The notes: generated from the sequence alone by a model not told the origin. 64,000 nt of DNA from Aegilops tauschii subsp. strangulata (GCF_002575655.3 NC_053039.3:241282622-241346621); one strand, 5' to 3'. Positions 46,781 through 59,020 are shown, counted from the first letter of the stretch. Translations and numbers: made by a program.

Positions 46781-47516
46781 ATCATGTGCGGTTTTATCCC
46801 TCTTTTTTGAGCTCCTTATTGATGTGATTGGTTGAATAGAAAGCTCCTCCTCGTTACATGATTCATCATAAGAAATAATAGGAGGATATTGGGAAGTCTC
46901 TTCCCTTTCATTAGTGTTCTCTTCATCTTATATTTGCTTTCTTTTATTTATGTAATTGGCAATATAAGGATTTTCAATGCAATTCACTGCACAATACATA
47001 TAAATTTCCTCTAGATCAAAATTAAGAAGTTTATAACGGGCAAATTCTGAAATATCTATCTTCCCTATTTGGTGTGTACTTGCAAACCCAATACACTCCA
47101 CAAAAATCGACATGCTTATAAGAGATATTTTCATCATGACTAGTGCAATCATCATTAGTACTATGGATATTCAAGGAGTTCATACTAACAACATTGAAAT
47201 CATGCTCATCATTCAAAGATTCAGTGCCAAACATTTTAATGCATTATTCTTCTAACACTTTAGCACAATTTTCCTTTCCATCATTCTCACGAAAGATATT
47301 AAAAAGATGAAGCGTATGAGACAAATTCAATTCCATTTTTTTGGTAGTTTTCTTTTATAAACTAAACTATTGCTAAAACAAGAAACAAAAAGATTCGATT
47401 GCAAGATCTAAAGATATACCTTCAAGCACCCCGGCAACGGCGCCAGAAAAGAGCTTAGTTGACGGGGTGTGAGTGCCGCTTACCTAGCCTCCCCGGCAAC
47501 GGCGCCAGAAACTGCT
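46781..47516 (-). other. Leader of the Sabrina-like element with duplicated primer-binding phrase
   Basis: The phrase TGGCGCCGTTGCCGGGG (minus strand) occurs at 47,507-47,491, nine bases from the LTR end, and again at 47,445-47,429. The first is placed as a primer-binding site. The second lies 62 bp further in. Other open frames here are broken. Confidence 0.7.
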
Positions 47517-48644
47517 TGATGTCTACTACGCAACCTTCTTCTTGTAGACGTTGTTGGGCCTCCAAGTGCAGAGGTTTGTAGGACAGTAGCAAATTTCCCT
47601 CAAGTGGATGACCTAAGGTTTATCAATCCGTGGGAGGCGTAGGATGAAGATGGTCTCTCTCAAGCAACCCTGCAACCAAATAACAAAGAGTCTCTTGTGT
47701 CCCCAACACACCCAATACAATGGTAAATTGTATAGGTGCACTAGTTTGGCGAAGAGATGGTGATACAAGTGCAATATGGATGGTAGATATAGGTTTTTGT
47801 AATCTGAAAATATAAAAACAGCAAGGTAGCAAGTGGTAAAAGTGAGCGTAAACGGTATTGCAATGCTAGGAAACAAGGCCTAGGGTTCATACTTTCACTA
47901 GTGCAAGTTCTCTCAACAATAATAACATAATTGGATCATATAAATATCCCTCAACATGCAACAAAGAGTCACTTCAAAGTCACTAATAGCGGAGAACAAA
48001 CGAAGAGATTATGGTAGGGTACGAAACCACCTCAAAGTTATTCTTTCCGATCAATCCATTGGGCTATTCCTATAAGTGTCACAAACAGCCCTAGAGTTCG
48101 TAGTAAAATAACACCTTAAGACACACATCAACCAAAACCCTAATGTCACCTAGATACTCCAATGTCACCTCAAGTATCCGTGGGTATGATTATACGATAT
48201 GCATCACACAATCTCAGATTCATCTATTCAACCAACACATAGAACCTCAAAGAGTGCCCCAAAGTTTCTACCGGAGAGTCAAGACAAAAACGTGTGCCAA
48301 CCCCTATGCATAGGTTCATGGGCGGAACCCGCAAGTTGATCACCAAAACATACATCAAGTGAATCAATAGAATAACCCATTGTCACCACGGTTATCCCAC
48401 GCAAGACATACATCAAGTGTTCTCAAATCATTAAAGACTCAATCCGATAAGATAACTTCAAAGGGAAAACTCAATCCATTACAAGAGAGTAGAGGGGGAG
48501 AAGCATCATAAGATCCAACTATAATAGAAAAGCTCACGATACATCAAGATCGTACCATCTCAAGAACACGAGAGAGAGAGAGAGAGAGAGAGATCAAACA
48601 CATAGCTACTGGTACATACCCTCAGCCCCGAGGGTGAACTACTC
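47517..48644 (-). repeat. 5' LTR of the Sabrina-like element, truncated
   Basis: It matches the other LTR up to 'gaactactc' at 48,644, where the match ends and unrelated LTR sequence begins. About 520 bp of the LTR 5' part is lost. Confidence 0.85.
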
Positions 48645-49226
48645 TGTTCTTATGAACTTAATTCTCTAGATGCATGCTGGATAGCGGTCGATGTGTGGAG
48701 TAATAGTAGTAGATGCAGAATCATTTCGGTCTACTTGACACAGACGTAATGCCTATATTCATGATCATTGCCTTAGATATCTTCATAACTATGCGCTTTT
48801 CTATCAATTGCTCGGCAGTAATTTGTTCACCCACCGTAATACATGCTATCTTGAGAGAAGCCACTAGTGAAACCTACGGCCCCCGAGTCTCTTTCTTATT
48901 ATATTGCATCTCTTTTATTTACATCACATCTCGTTTACTATTTTGCAATCTTTACTTTCCAATCTATACAACAAAAATATCAAAAATATTTACTTTACTA
49001 TCTTTATTAGATATCACTTTTGCGAGTGGCCGTGAAGGGATTGACAACCCCTTTATCGCGTTGGTTGCAAGTTCTTGATTGTTTGTGCAGGTACTAGGTG
49101 ACTTGCGCGTTGTCTCCTACTGGATTGATACCTTGGTTCTCAAAAACTGAGGGAAATACTTACACTACTTTGTTGCATCACCCTTTCCTCTTCAAGGGAA
49201 AACCAACGCATGCTCAAGAGGTAGCA
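48645..49226 (+). repeat. 3' part of another Gypsy LTR (plus orientation)
   Basis: It begins in mid-LTR ('tgttcttatgaacttaattc') and ends in ...CAAGAGGTAGCA at 49,226. The phrases 'gatagcggtcgatgtgtgg', 'ggattgataccttggttctc' and 'cctcttcaagggaaaacc' recur in a common Triticeae Gypsy LTR family. It is in the opposite orientation to the truncated LTR before it. No internal region follows. Confidence 0.6.
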
Positions 49227-50155
49227 GGGTCACCAAGGTCTTTCCCGTTGTCCGTGGTGTCGCCCTCTCCGCTGCCCATGTTGTTTTCCCTCCCTCGTCG
49301 CCCCTTGGATCATCGGTGTTGTCTCTGGCATTTGAGGGGCTCCTCTCCAGGCTTGTTACTGTCCCTTTTGGGGGTGCCTTCCTCATTAGCGCCATCATCA
49401 TCGTCCTTACGGGTGTCCACCATGTAGATGTTATAGGTGAATGTGGCTGTCCATCGGCCGGGGACGGGAGGGGCGGCGTCCGTGTGAGCTGTGGCTTCAC
49501 TGTCGTCATCCATATCATTAGCCTCCTCAGAGGCATAGTCCAGCATGTCGGTTAGGTCATCAACATTGGCTACTAAGTGGGTGGTGGGTGGGACGTAAAA
49601 TTCCCTATGGCCTGCCTCAAGGTCCGAACTTGCGTCAAGGCTCGAAGCCAAGTCTGCGGTGAGGAGGGCGAGTCCGGCTGGGGTTAGCCCCCTGTCTTCG
49701 GATGCCGAACTCCCGTTGGGGCTCGAAGCCAATCCCGCAGTAAGGGGGAAAGTCCGGACCGGGTTGGTTCCTGGTCTTCGGACATATGAGTTGCTTCCGA
49801 GCTCGAAGCTAACAGAGCGGTAAGGGCCGATCCGGAGATCAGACCAGAGAAGAGCCCTGAAGTCAATGCTTTGGAGGCCCTGGCCGTTTCAGATAAGGCT
49901 GAAAAGCCAGTGAAGATCAGATCGCCCCTAGTATCCGTGACATACTCGAAGTTACCAAACCTTATCTGATGCTCAAGGGCAAAATTGTCGACCTGGTTGA
50001 GATGACCGGTCGAGTTGGCGTGCAGGACAATGCTGCCAAATGCGAAAAGCTGCCCGGGGACGAAGATGTCCCCGGTGCTGATGCCGTCTCCGATGATCAG
50101 GCGATCCATCGATCCCTCGTCGATCCAACAAAGGAACTCTCAGTGAAAGCACCAA
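49227..50155 (-). pseudogene. gag fragment of a Fatima/Romani-like Gypsy element
   Basis: On the minus strand, after the LTR at 50,156, comes a leader (ttggtgctttcactgagag) and an ATG frame 50109-49684 with a gag-like N-terminus (MDRLIIGDGISTGDIF). It changes frame near 49,700 to 49732-49310, which is acidic (DYASEEANDMDDDSE). The fragment stops at 49,227 against the end of another LTR. Capsid core, protease and pol are absent. The leader phrase and LTR resemble the Fatima/Romani group as I recall it. Confidence 0.6.
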
Positions 50156-50595
50156 TGTCGGTGTCAAAATTGGCGGATCTCGGGTAGGGGGTCCCGAACT
50201 GTGGATCTTGGACCGATGGGGAACAGGGGACATGGGACACGATATTTACCCAGGTTCGGGCCCTCTCTAAGAGGTAATACCCTATGTCCTGCTTGATTAT
50301 ATTGCTTGTGTATATGGGGATTACAGAGTTGATCTCCCACGAGATCGGACGAACTAAACCCTAAACTAGTAGGATGGTGATTGTTATCTTAGCCTCTATG
50401 GACTAAACCCTCTTGTTTATATAGACACCAGGGGTGCTAGGGTTTACATACAGTCGGTTACATCAGAGGAACGCCGGATCTTCCATCTTGACTTGGAGCA
50501 CACACCAAGGTAGAAAAAGTCTTCGATCCGGATACATTGCGGCCCAATAGTGCGGCCCATGAGAGTTAGGCCGGCCACCCGAGGAAACTAGGACA
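50156..50595 (-). repeat. LTR of the Fatima/Romani-like element
   Basis: It starts TGTCGGTGTC on the plus strand and contains 'ggatctcgggtagggggtcccgaactgt' and 'acccaggttcgggccctc', widespread in Triticeae LTRs of this group. It may end at ...AGGACA (50,595), but the right border is uncertain. Confidence 0.65.
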
Positions 50596-50921
50596 TGGTG
50601 CAATTATCGTATCTTATCTACTATAAGTGTGACCAATCAACTAGGGTTAACATTATCCATATGAGAAGATAATGTGAAGATCTTTCCATTTATTACATAA
50701 GTCAAATGGTTTTTGGGCATTAGTACTTCAAGATTTTTGTAATAAAAATCAAGAGGTGGTCAATTATCATATCATATGCAATTAATACCACGACATCTTT
50801 CATTCCAGCAAAGCAATTTATTACTCTTCTTGAATGACAACCATTCATTTCATGATAGTTGCATAACTTTATAAATATGATGGTAGACACATTAACAAAC
50901 TGAACATTTCATATTTCCACC
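50596..50921. other. Upstream region of the neprosin-domain gene
   Basis: It is AT-rich, non-repetitive-looking DNA that holds the promoter. No coding frame is seen. Confidence 0.5.
50870..50876 (+). promoter_or_regulatory. TATA box of the neprosin-domain gene
   Basis: TATAAAT lies 46-52 bp before the ATG, which leaves a short 5' UTR. Confidence 0.5.
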
Positions 50922-53405
50922 ATGAAAGAAAATCCATCTATCAGTGTGACCATTCTCTTAGCATATTTTATTCTAACCATCGGAGGAAAGGAAGTAAAGT
51001 GTATAACACAAGAAAAAAATACTAGCGCGATCCCATTAAATCAAAAAGTCAATAAGACTATTCTGGTATGTATAGATTCATCTTAGTTTGTACATCTATA
51101 ATCATTTTTTGGACTATGAAGTTTAGGAGATACAAAAATAGGTTGACGGAAGCGATGTTTACGACTGCATCGATGTGAATCTACAACCAGCCTTTAGCCA
51201 TCCACTACTCAAAGACCACAAGATCCAGGCAAGTTTTAATAATCAATATATTATAACATTCATGTACTCGCTAACTAAAATGTAGATGTTCATATAGATG
51301 TATAGGAATGGTATGTTATTTGAAATAGACAGTGGCAGGTTGGTAGATAATGTATATAACCATGGTAGCAATTATTTGAACTCCAGTTTTTATACTAATA
51401 CTTCATAAATAAGCTTTCATGACACATCTAGTGTTCTTAATTTCTCTTCATGTTATATTTATTTTATAGAATAGAAATATACAACATTTTGGTATGATCA
51501 CCAAGCAGGGCAACATGCAAATTGAACTAATTTTATTGATATGTTTAATTGTGCATTATAACACATAAACATGAACACTTGTGATCATTTTTTTCTTAAA
51601 CTACATGTTGATTAAATTTTCCTCATTAATAGATGGAACCAAGCTCTTTCCCACTAAGTACTTCTACCAAATCTCCGTTAATGGATGCCATCCCACAAGC
51701 CCAATTGGCCCTGATTGAGTGCCCTACAGGAACGATTCCAATATTACGCAACAAAAGAAGGGTCCACATGCGAGTAGAAACTATTGGTAAAGTGATTAGC
51801 CAGGATGAACATGAGGTGAGCTTTTAATATAATATTTTGGGTGATTCAGTTATCATGGTAGATTATGACAATGTAAACTTTACCTTGGAGTTGTTGAATG
51901 CACACCATTTTTTCCTTGCAAACCACATGTCAAAACAATAATTACCTAACAACATTCTAGGATTTTATCGCATTAGATTCATCCTTTAGATAAAATATAT
52001 GACCCAAGGTAGTCAAATAAGTAAATGAAAATGATTACTTGTTTAAACATTTTGACACTTGACATTTGTGTTACCATTGGAGTGGATTAAACTTTTCTCC
52101 AAGTGTTTCGTCTATATTAACCTTAGTTGCACCATTAAGTGATGTTCATCAAAATTTTGTTGTGATATGATGCCAATCTTTCTTATGTTTAATAGGCACT
52201 AGTATTTTCATTATAAACAAGTCAATATCTTGTTTGGGCTTGCAGGTTGCAGGAATAGAGTATTTTGATGTGATATATGGGACGCAGGCTAAAATAAATG
52301 TCTATAATCCTATGGTGAAGAATAATAGTAAGGATCTAAGTGCATCATGGATACAAATTAGTAAGGTACAAAAAGTAGGTGTTGCAGATGGGATAGGGGC
52401 CGGTTCTTGGGTATATCCAAGCTACAGTGGCAACAACTTTGCTAGGTTTCATGTTGCTTGGGTAAGCCATAACTATTTCTTTGGATGCACATTCTTTAAT
52501 TTAAGAATAACTTATAATGATACCCTTTTATTGACATTGATACACATTTATGTGAAGCTTGATGGCTTAAAGACTTGCCCTGATCATGATTGTGGCGCTT
52601 TTGTGCAAGTAAGCTCAAGTGTTGGTCTAGGAGGAAGATTTAAACCAGTTTCTGTCTATAATGGACCACAATACGTCATAGATGTTGTTATTTTCAAGGT
52701 ATTCTCATGTAAATATGTCTGCTAATTCTTGTATTTTGTTTTCTCATGTGAAATGCATGAATGATATTTTGATGAAAACTTGAAGACTTTGCTTAAACCA
52801 AACTTATAGGTCGTCAACCCATAATATAACACAATATTACTAAGAACCTTTGATTGTACAAAATATTTTAACATAGGGGGGAGACTCCCAGATATATCTC
52901 TAATATTATATTCATGTTAACATGACATACAATTAAAAGGATAGTTTCACCTCACCATAAACATTTTATCAATTGTTATTCATTTCAACTTTGTTAAGCA
53001 TTTACATGAACCTTTGATTTATTTTAGGACCCAAAGACTAAAAATTGGTGGGTGGCTTATGGTCCACAAAACATACATATTGGATATTGGCCAAGGGAAA
53101 TTTTCCATTTCATGAAGGATCAATGTAATTATGCATTATGGGGTGGATATGTTCAAGGACCAACGGCCTCATCACACTCTCCACAAATGGGTAGTGGTCA
53201 TTTTGCTTCAGAAGGATTTGGAAAAGCAGCGTTTGTGAGTAATATCCAAATTGTAGATAATGAAGGCAAGTATGTTAGTCCAAATGACAAGCAAATTGGT
53301 CTTGTCGCCACCAATTTATCCAAATATACTGCGAAGGCTCATGGTTATGGATATAGTCACTATGGTGTGCATACTTACTATGGTGGACCTGGTGGTTTTG
53401 TTTGA
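50922..53405 (+). CDS. Neprosin-domain secreted protein, six exons, 382 aa, both catalytic Glu positions substituted
   Basis: Exons 50922-51065, 51142-51228, 51633-51815, 52246-52461, 52558-52698 and 53028-53405 join in phase 0 without a stop. Intron 2 has a GC donor (CAG|GCAAGT); the others have GT. The protein has a signal peptide (about 1-27), then the neprosin activation-peptide region (DCIDVNLQPAFSHPLL about 56-71, ECPTGTIPI about 106-114) and the neprosin (DUF239) domain to the end (GYWPREIF, WGGYV, QMGSGHF, EGFGKA, YYGGPGG). Length fits the family (about 380-420). Family members are secreted glutamic peptidases or relatives. The two Glu residues I recall as catalytic in Nepenthes neprosin fall at Gly189 and Tyr298 here, so activity is doubtful. 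It is the only intact host gene in the window. Confidence 0.88.
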
Positions 53406-53430
53406 ATATATATATATATGTATAATTATT

Positions 53431-53436
53431 AATAAA
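53431..53436 (+). promoter_or_regulatory. Poly(A) signal of the neprosin-domain gene
   Basis: AATAAA lies 26 bp after the stop codon, following a short (TA)n run. Confidence 0.55.
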
Positions 53437-54467
53437 GTTTCCGTAATCTAATTAATATTTTGACTTGAACAAATTATTTTGTGATTTTATCATGTTCGAA
53501 TGTATTTATAGTGGTGGATAAGTTAGTGTAGGTTAGGTTTGATTTCCTCGGCTATACACCGTGTATTTTAGTGTTTCTTCTAAAAAGTGTTATGTTTGAT
53601 GCTGTATAAGAATAAGAGAGACAAACCTGTTAATTGGACTATGTGTTCACTTCACTCTATGTAGATAAGACATTGAATACATTGTCAATTCTTGGGATAA
53701 GTGAGAACCATTTTATTCGTGTGTCTCATCTTTCACGGTACGTGAGGACAATTTCATACATTTCCTAAAAGTTTAAAAAGGTTCCCAAGTGATGGTAAGA
53801 ATACATGATGAACTTCTAAAGCAATGATAATTCCTAGACCAATGGTGGACGAAGAGAGTGGAGACAGGGTTGAAGGAGATGAAGGGGGAAATGTAGCTTT
53901 GTCTTCTGGCAATGACATGGTGTTAAGGACATGCAAAAACTACCGAGAAGGAAATGAGTGGGGAGAGATTTTACATTTCCCTCTATGAATAAAACTCATG
54001 TCATCACGTTGGACACACATTTCTGAACTAGAACAATCATTGATCGGTTTTCCTTTATTTATTTTCATTATTCCATGCATGTGCATTCAATTAGCTTGTC
54101 TACGAGGTGAAGTTGTTAGGTATGTAGATGCACTCGACAACATATTGCATGGTGATTAAGTCATCGAGGATGGGAATCGGGTCAACGTGTGAATGTTGGA
54201 TGGTATTACTTCTATAAAGGATGTCGGAGTACCCGCCTTCCTGGGCTCATCGAGAGCGAAGAGCGCCTTCCGGCCGTCCATTGACGGGTGGCATGTGTCG
54301 GGAGCCTCTCGGGCAGCTCCGTGCCATCTGATCTCCCTGGACGGCAAGGACCTAGGCGACACGGCTGGAAGGTCCATGATGGGTGGACCGCCCGGTGTCC
54401 ATCGCGCCCCTGATGACCTACAAGTCACACGATTTAGTTGTATCTTCATTGAAGTAAGAGTATCGTG
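53437..54467. other. Flank downstream of the neprosin-domain gene
   Basis: 53,437-54,130 shows no gene or known repeat. At 54,190-54,450 a GC-richer stretch has open frames on both strands (118 codons plus, 97 minus) without recognisable domains. It may be a gene fragment, but I would not call a function. Confidence 0.4.
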
Positions 54468-54830
54468 TTGGAAATATTCCCTAGAAGCAATAATATTATA
54501 CTATTATATTTCTATGTTTACAATTAAGAGTTTATATTCTACGCTATAACTTCTATGATCCTGGAATATGTGATTCAGTGGAGAACTCATATGCGCGTAT
54601 GGAATGATAAACGGTAAAACCTCATTCATAGTCTTGCCTCTAAGACTAACTTAAGTGTTGTTTGTGATCATGTTTTCCGGATCTTGGGATACCATTAAGT
54701 GTAACGATAGTACCAAAACAACTTTCAGAATATGATGTTCGAAGAACGATCATATTGAAATGATCCAACTTGTTTGTTATACTTTGAGATGCTACCATCA
54801 CAAGTCAATTGTGATAACATTACAAAATAA
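54468..54830 (+). repeat. Diverged Copia-type LTR fragment
   Basis: It starts TGTTGGAAATATTCCCTAGA and continues 'gcaataat' then 'tatttctatgtttacaat', which resembles the opening of the Maximus/Angela/WIS group of Triticeae Copia LTRs. It later holds 'gttttccggatcttg'. It is strongly diverged and no internal region follows. Confidence 0.5.
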
Positions 54831-55682
54831 ACACTTCTGTGATGATACGTGTTTGTCACAGTAGGTCACGTTTTCTGTCATGCATGTACATCCATGATGA
54901 TTTTATGAAAGAATCAAGATAGTCATACATGTGTTGCCGTAGAAGTGTTCCATGACAATACTGAAATTGTCATCACGGAAGTGACCACTTCTATGATGAT
55001 AAATGGCGTGTCATGGAAGTGTTTTCGTCAAGGGTAACCGACACGTGGCATCCATCGTAACGGGTCGTCGTTAAGCTATTGGGTCTCATTTTGGATCTGA
55101 TAACCCATTAACGGCAATGACCAATGGCGGTTTTCATGTGTAAAATTCTCATTGGCCGAAAGAACCACATGTCAACTCTGCGTTGGGATAGATGTCATCC
55201 AGCGAATGGACGGGACGCGCCTATGATACGTTGATACGTGGCTCAGCACAATAGTGGCCCATTTAGGTCAAAAGGCTGGCCCGTTTGACTTGGTCAAAAG
55301 ATAGCGGGCCAGCCCTCGGAAAGCCCGTTAATGGCATGTTCGCATATAACGCATTTACAACCCGCTAACTCACGACCCATTATGGCCTATCCGAATTAGG
55401 CCCAGTAGCCTCATCTGGACCGTCTAATATGATTCCGGCACATGTATGGCCCAGAACGTCTTTCAGCCCATATGAGGCCCTTTGTACCTCTGGGCCCATT
55501 AACGGCCCGTGGTGAAACTGGCCCATAATGAACAGTATATCTCTTTATACCCATTAACGGCCCATTATTCCATTGGGTCGTTTCCAGCCTGTGTTAGCTT
55601 TCGGCCTTCTAAGGGCCCATGTATTCTTGGGCTCATTTCCAGCATTTCATTACTTACGGTCCGTTACTGGCCTGTTCTGCTT
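54831..55682. other. Probable DNA-transposon or other repeat piece
   Basis: It opens with an A/T-rich stretch with recurring 'acttctgtgatgat' and 'gaagtg' words on both strands, then a part rich in 'ggccca', 'cccattaacggcccat' and similar words (55,240-55,680). The style matches subterminal DNA of CACTA-type elements, but no terminus or target duplication was found. Confidence 0.3.
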
Positions 55683-58275
55683 TGTGACGCCCCCGATTCA
55701 ATCATACACTAACCATACACGCAAATGTGTACGATCAAGATCAGAGACTCAGTGGAAGATATCACAACGCAACTCTAGACACAAATTAAAATAATACAAG
55801 CTTTATATTACAAGTTATGGGCCTCGAGGGCTCGAATACAGAAGCTTGAATACAAACGAGTTAGCGGAAGCAACAATATCTGAGTACAGACATAAGTTAA
55901 ACACGTTTGCCTTAAGAAGGCTAGCACAAAAGCAACAACAATCGAAAAGGCAAGGCCTCCTGCCTGGGAGCCTCCTAACTACTCCTGGTCATCAGCAGCC
56001 TCCACGTAGTAGTAGGCACCCTCGGGGTAGTAGTAGTCGTCAACGGTAGCGTCTGGTTCCTGAGATCTGACATCTGGTTGCAACATCCAAGAAGAATGGA
56101 AAACAGAGGAAAAGAGGAAGCAAAGCAACCGTGAGTACTCGTCCAAAGTACTCGCAAGCAATGATCTACACTACAGATGCACTGGTATCAAAGGGAAGTG
56201 GCTGTATATGTGGACTATACTACAGAATGCCAGAATAGAGGGGAAAGCCTAGCCTATCGAAGGCTAGCATCTTCTTGAAGCCATCATCTTGCAGCATTTA
56301 GAAGAGTACATAATAGCATTTTACAATTAGCAAGCATGTTGTAGCATTAACGCCCAGAGATCCTTTCTCGACTCCCTGCGAAAAAGCAATCCCGGAGCCA
56401 TCATATCCAATCCACATCTCAGTAACCAGTTCTAGTTGTAAGGATCGGAATACAACTCCATGTCGTCCTGTTACCGTGGACACGACTATTCGAATAGATT
56501 AACTTCCCTGCAGGGGTGCACCACATTGCCCAACACACTCGATCACTCTGGCCGGACACACTTTCCTGGGCCATGCCCACCCTCGGAAGATCAACAGTCG
56601 CAGCCCTACCTAGGCCCAACAGAGAGGTCAGCACGCCGGTCTAAATCCTATGTGCGCACGGGTCTTGGGCGCATCGCACGTTGCACACCTGCACGTTGCG
56701 TACGCAGCCGGTGAGCAGACCTAGCCCGCTTATACAAGTGCAGGCGTTCCAGTCCAACCCAGCGCACACCACTCTATCACTAATGTCTGAAGAGCTTCGG
56801 CTGATACTACGACGTTGAGTGCCCATAACTGCTCCCGCGTGGTGGTTAGTGCGTATAGGCCAGTGGCCAACTCAGATCAAATACCCAAACTCGTTAGTGA
56901 CTTGGGAGCGTGCGGTAACGAGCAGAGACTCACGATCATGTGACCTCGTCGCCCCGTCTCGTGGACTTACGACAAGGGCTCGGAATGCCCGGCCATGCCA
57001 CGTAGAAATCTCGCGGGTACCCTCTAGGTCAACCCCACTACACATCAACTCGCAGGTACCCCTCAGGGCCGACCCGACTTCAATAACATGGGTCTGTGGT
57101 AAAGTCAAAGTAACCGTGTGCCCAAAACAGCAAGGGGGGAACCCGAGGAATCACCCTCGATGGATTCCCACTCGATGTAACCGTCAAGGTGGACTAGGAG
57201 GAATCACCCTCGATGGTCCACACTTGAGGGATTGCATGACAGAGCCTACATCGGGAGTGGAGAAGGAGGAATCACCTTCCGTAGGCCACGACCGATTAAC
57301 TACACTAGAGAGTTAACATCCGAAGTGTTGTATGAGGTATCACCCTCGGCACTCGATAGTAGCTCTGCAGAGTCGTACAACTAAGGGGTGTGATGTGATG
57401 TGTCGACCCTGGACGTCGATCACGTTGATCGAGTCACCTGGTAATCCAGCGGGGCAACAAGGACAAGGTGAGGGGTCACTAATGGATCACTAACCAACCT
57501 ATACTAAGCAGTTTACGATAAGCAGGTAAGGTACAAGAGTAAGTTACAAAAGCAGTCTATGCATCAGATAGGGGCAATCAAGTACAATAGCAAAATCTAA
57601 TGCAAGCATGATTGAGAATGGAATGTGCAATATTGGAATGATTAAGGGGGGTTGGCTTGCCTCGAAGCTTGGCCAAGAAGGAGGGGTCGTCAAGAGCGTA
57701 TCCGACGTCTAGAGCAGCAACGTCAGTCTCGAAGTCTATCAGAGAGAAGAGGGGGAAGAAACAATGAATACAATGCAAACAGATGCATGACGATGCGCAA
57801 CATGTCATTAAGCAGTGTTAGGTGTGACCTAACGCGGTACTAGGTGCTACTGGCGAAGGGGATAACATCCGAGAAAGTATCCCTAGTGTTTGGCATTTTC
57901 GGACAGATGAAATGGAGGGGGCGGTTGCATGTTCGCTATGCTAGAGACGTGTGGCAGACGAACGGAGAGCGTATTTGGATTCGTCATGTTTTTCTGAGCA
58001 ACTTTCATGTACAAAGTATTTTCATCCGAGATACGGTTTATTTTATATTAATTTACGAAGTTTTAAGCATATTATGAAATTTATATTAATTAAATTAATT
58101 CAATAGTTAACTGCTACGGGTACCCAGTGAAGTGTACCCAGTTTTTGCACGTGAGGCTGACAGGTGGTCCCAGTGCTGAGTCAGCACGCTGACTGGATAC
58201 ATCTTATCCGTTCGAATAGTAAATGGTGGGCCCCTGGTGTCAGTGAGACATTCTATTAAACCAGTTTTTATTAGA
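55683..58275. repeat. Truncated LTR related to the 12-kb element
   Basis: It starts TGTGACGCCCCCGATT and follows the 23,098 LTR through 'agcggaagcaacaatatctgagtac' and 'tagtagtaggcacc' to 'gtacaaagtatttt' near 58,020, then diverges. It has extra repeats at 57,140-57,350 (four copies of a 'gaatcacc'/'gtatcacc' phrase). The LTR end CGGGCGTCACA is absent. At about 58,275 the sequence changes to another type. Confidence 0.8.
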
Positions 58276-59020
58276 ATAACTAGCAAAAATGCCCGTGTGT
58301 TGCAACGGGAGAAAGAAACTCTCGCACATCTTCAGTGGGCCATCCGTGTTGCCACTTTTTTCTTTGTATCATGTCGAAGGGGGTGACGCGTCCATCTATT
58401 TTACAATAAGCATGACCATTCTCAAGGTAGTGAGATTGATCATCACACTCTAGCATGCCATGTTGTAGGTCGCACGGACAAAATTAAGAAGGTGGAAAAT
58501 CGAGAAAAAAAACTTTAGACCCACGTTGCACAGGCTTGTAATTCATTTAGTCCTTACTTTGTCAAGAAATTAATACGGACAGGAGGGCCAAAATCAAATC
58601 TTTGTTGCATGAGGTTCACCGTCCACATTCATAACAACGAATAATTTCTTTCCTTCTAATTTATTTCTTCTTTTGATTTAAATTCCTTTTTTTTCTGGGC
58701 TAGGACAGCGGAACTTATTATTTCCTTCAAGGCTGATTTTTTCCATATTTTAATTCCTTTCCTTCTTTGGCAGATCCCCCCCCCCTCTTGCGCTCAAATA
58801 AGAGCAGAATTCACTCTTTTCCTTCTTAACTCGTTTCCTTGTTGGGCTCAAGAATTTACTCCTTTCCTTATTTTTTCTTTTCTAGGAGCAAACCAGATCC
58901 AACACCTTGGCCTTTTGTTGATTCTTAAGGTGCTTATTGACTTGAAATCGCTTGTTCCTAGAGACGCACTCGCATGGCTTCCCACGACATAATTTTTTGT
59001 GGAACTTATCATAGGCCCCT
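58276..59020. other. Unclassified repeat-like flank
   Basis: It begins with 'aaaatgcccgtgtgttgcaacgggag', a word that recurs in grass intergenic DNA in my memory. It then has T-rich stretches (58,660-58,900). No gene or clear terminus is seen. Confidence 0.35.

Larger units (their letters stand above)
41131..48644 (-). mobile_element. Sabrina-like non-autonomous Gypsy element, 5' LTR truncated
   Basis: Two LTR copies on the minus strand, 41131-42780 (complete, 1,650 bp, TGATACGTCTCC... to ...TAGACATCA) and 47517-48644 (1,128 bp, 5' part missing), flank a 4.7-kb interior. The interior has a purine tract GCTTGGGGATGC before the left LTR and two copies of the primer-binding phrase near the right LTR. 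The LTR type and the Asp-rich ORF resemble the Triticeae Sabrina group from memory. No gag or pol is present. The element sits inside the B3 gene of element B. At 48,644 the LTR joins directly to another LTR piece, so no right target duplication can be read. Confidence 0.8.

Noticed and set aside
49098..49427. A plus-strand frame of 109 codons across the LTR end and the gag fragment
   Set aside because: It crosses the junction between two unrelated elements and runs antisense to gag.
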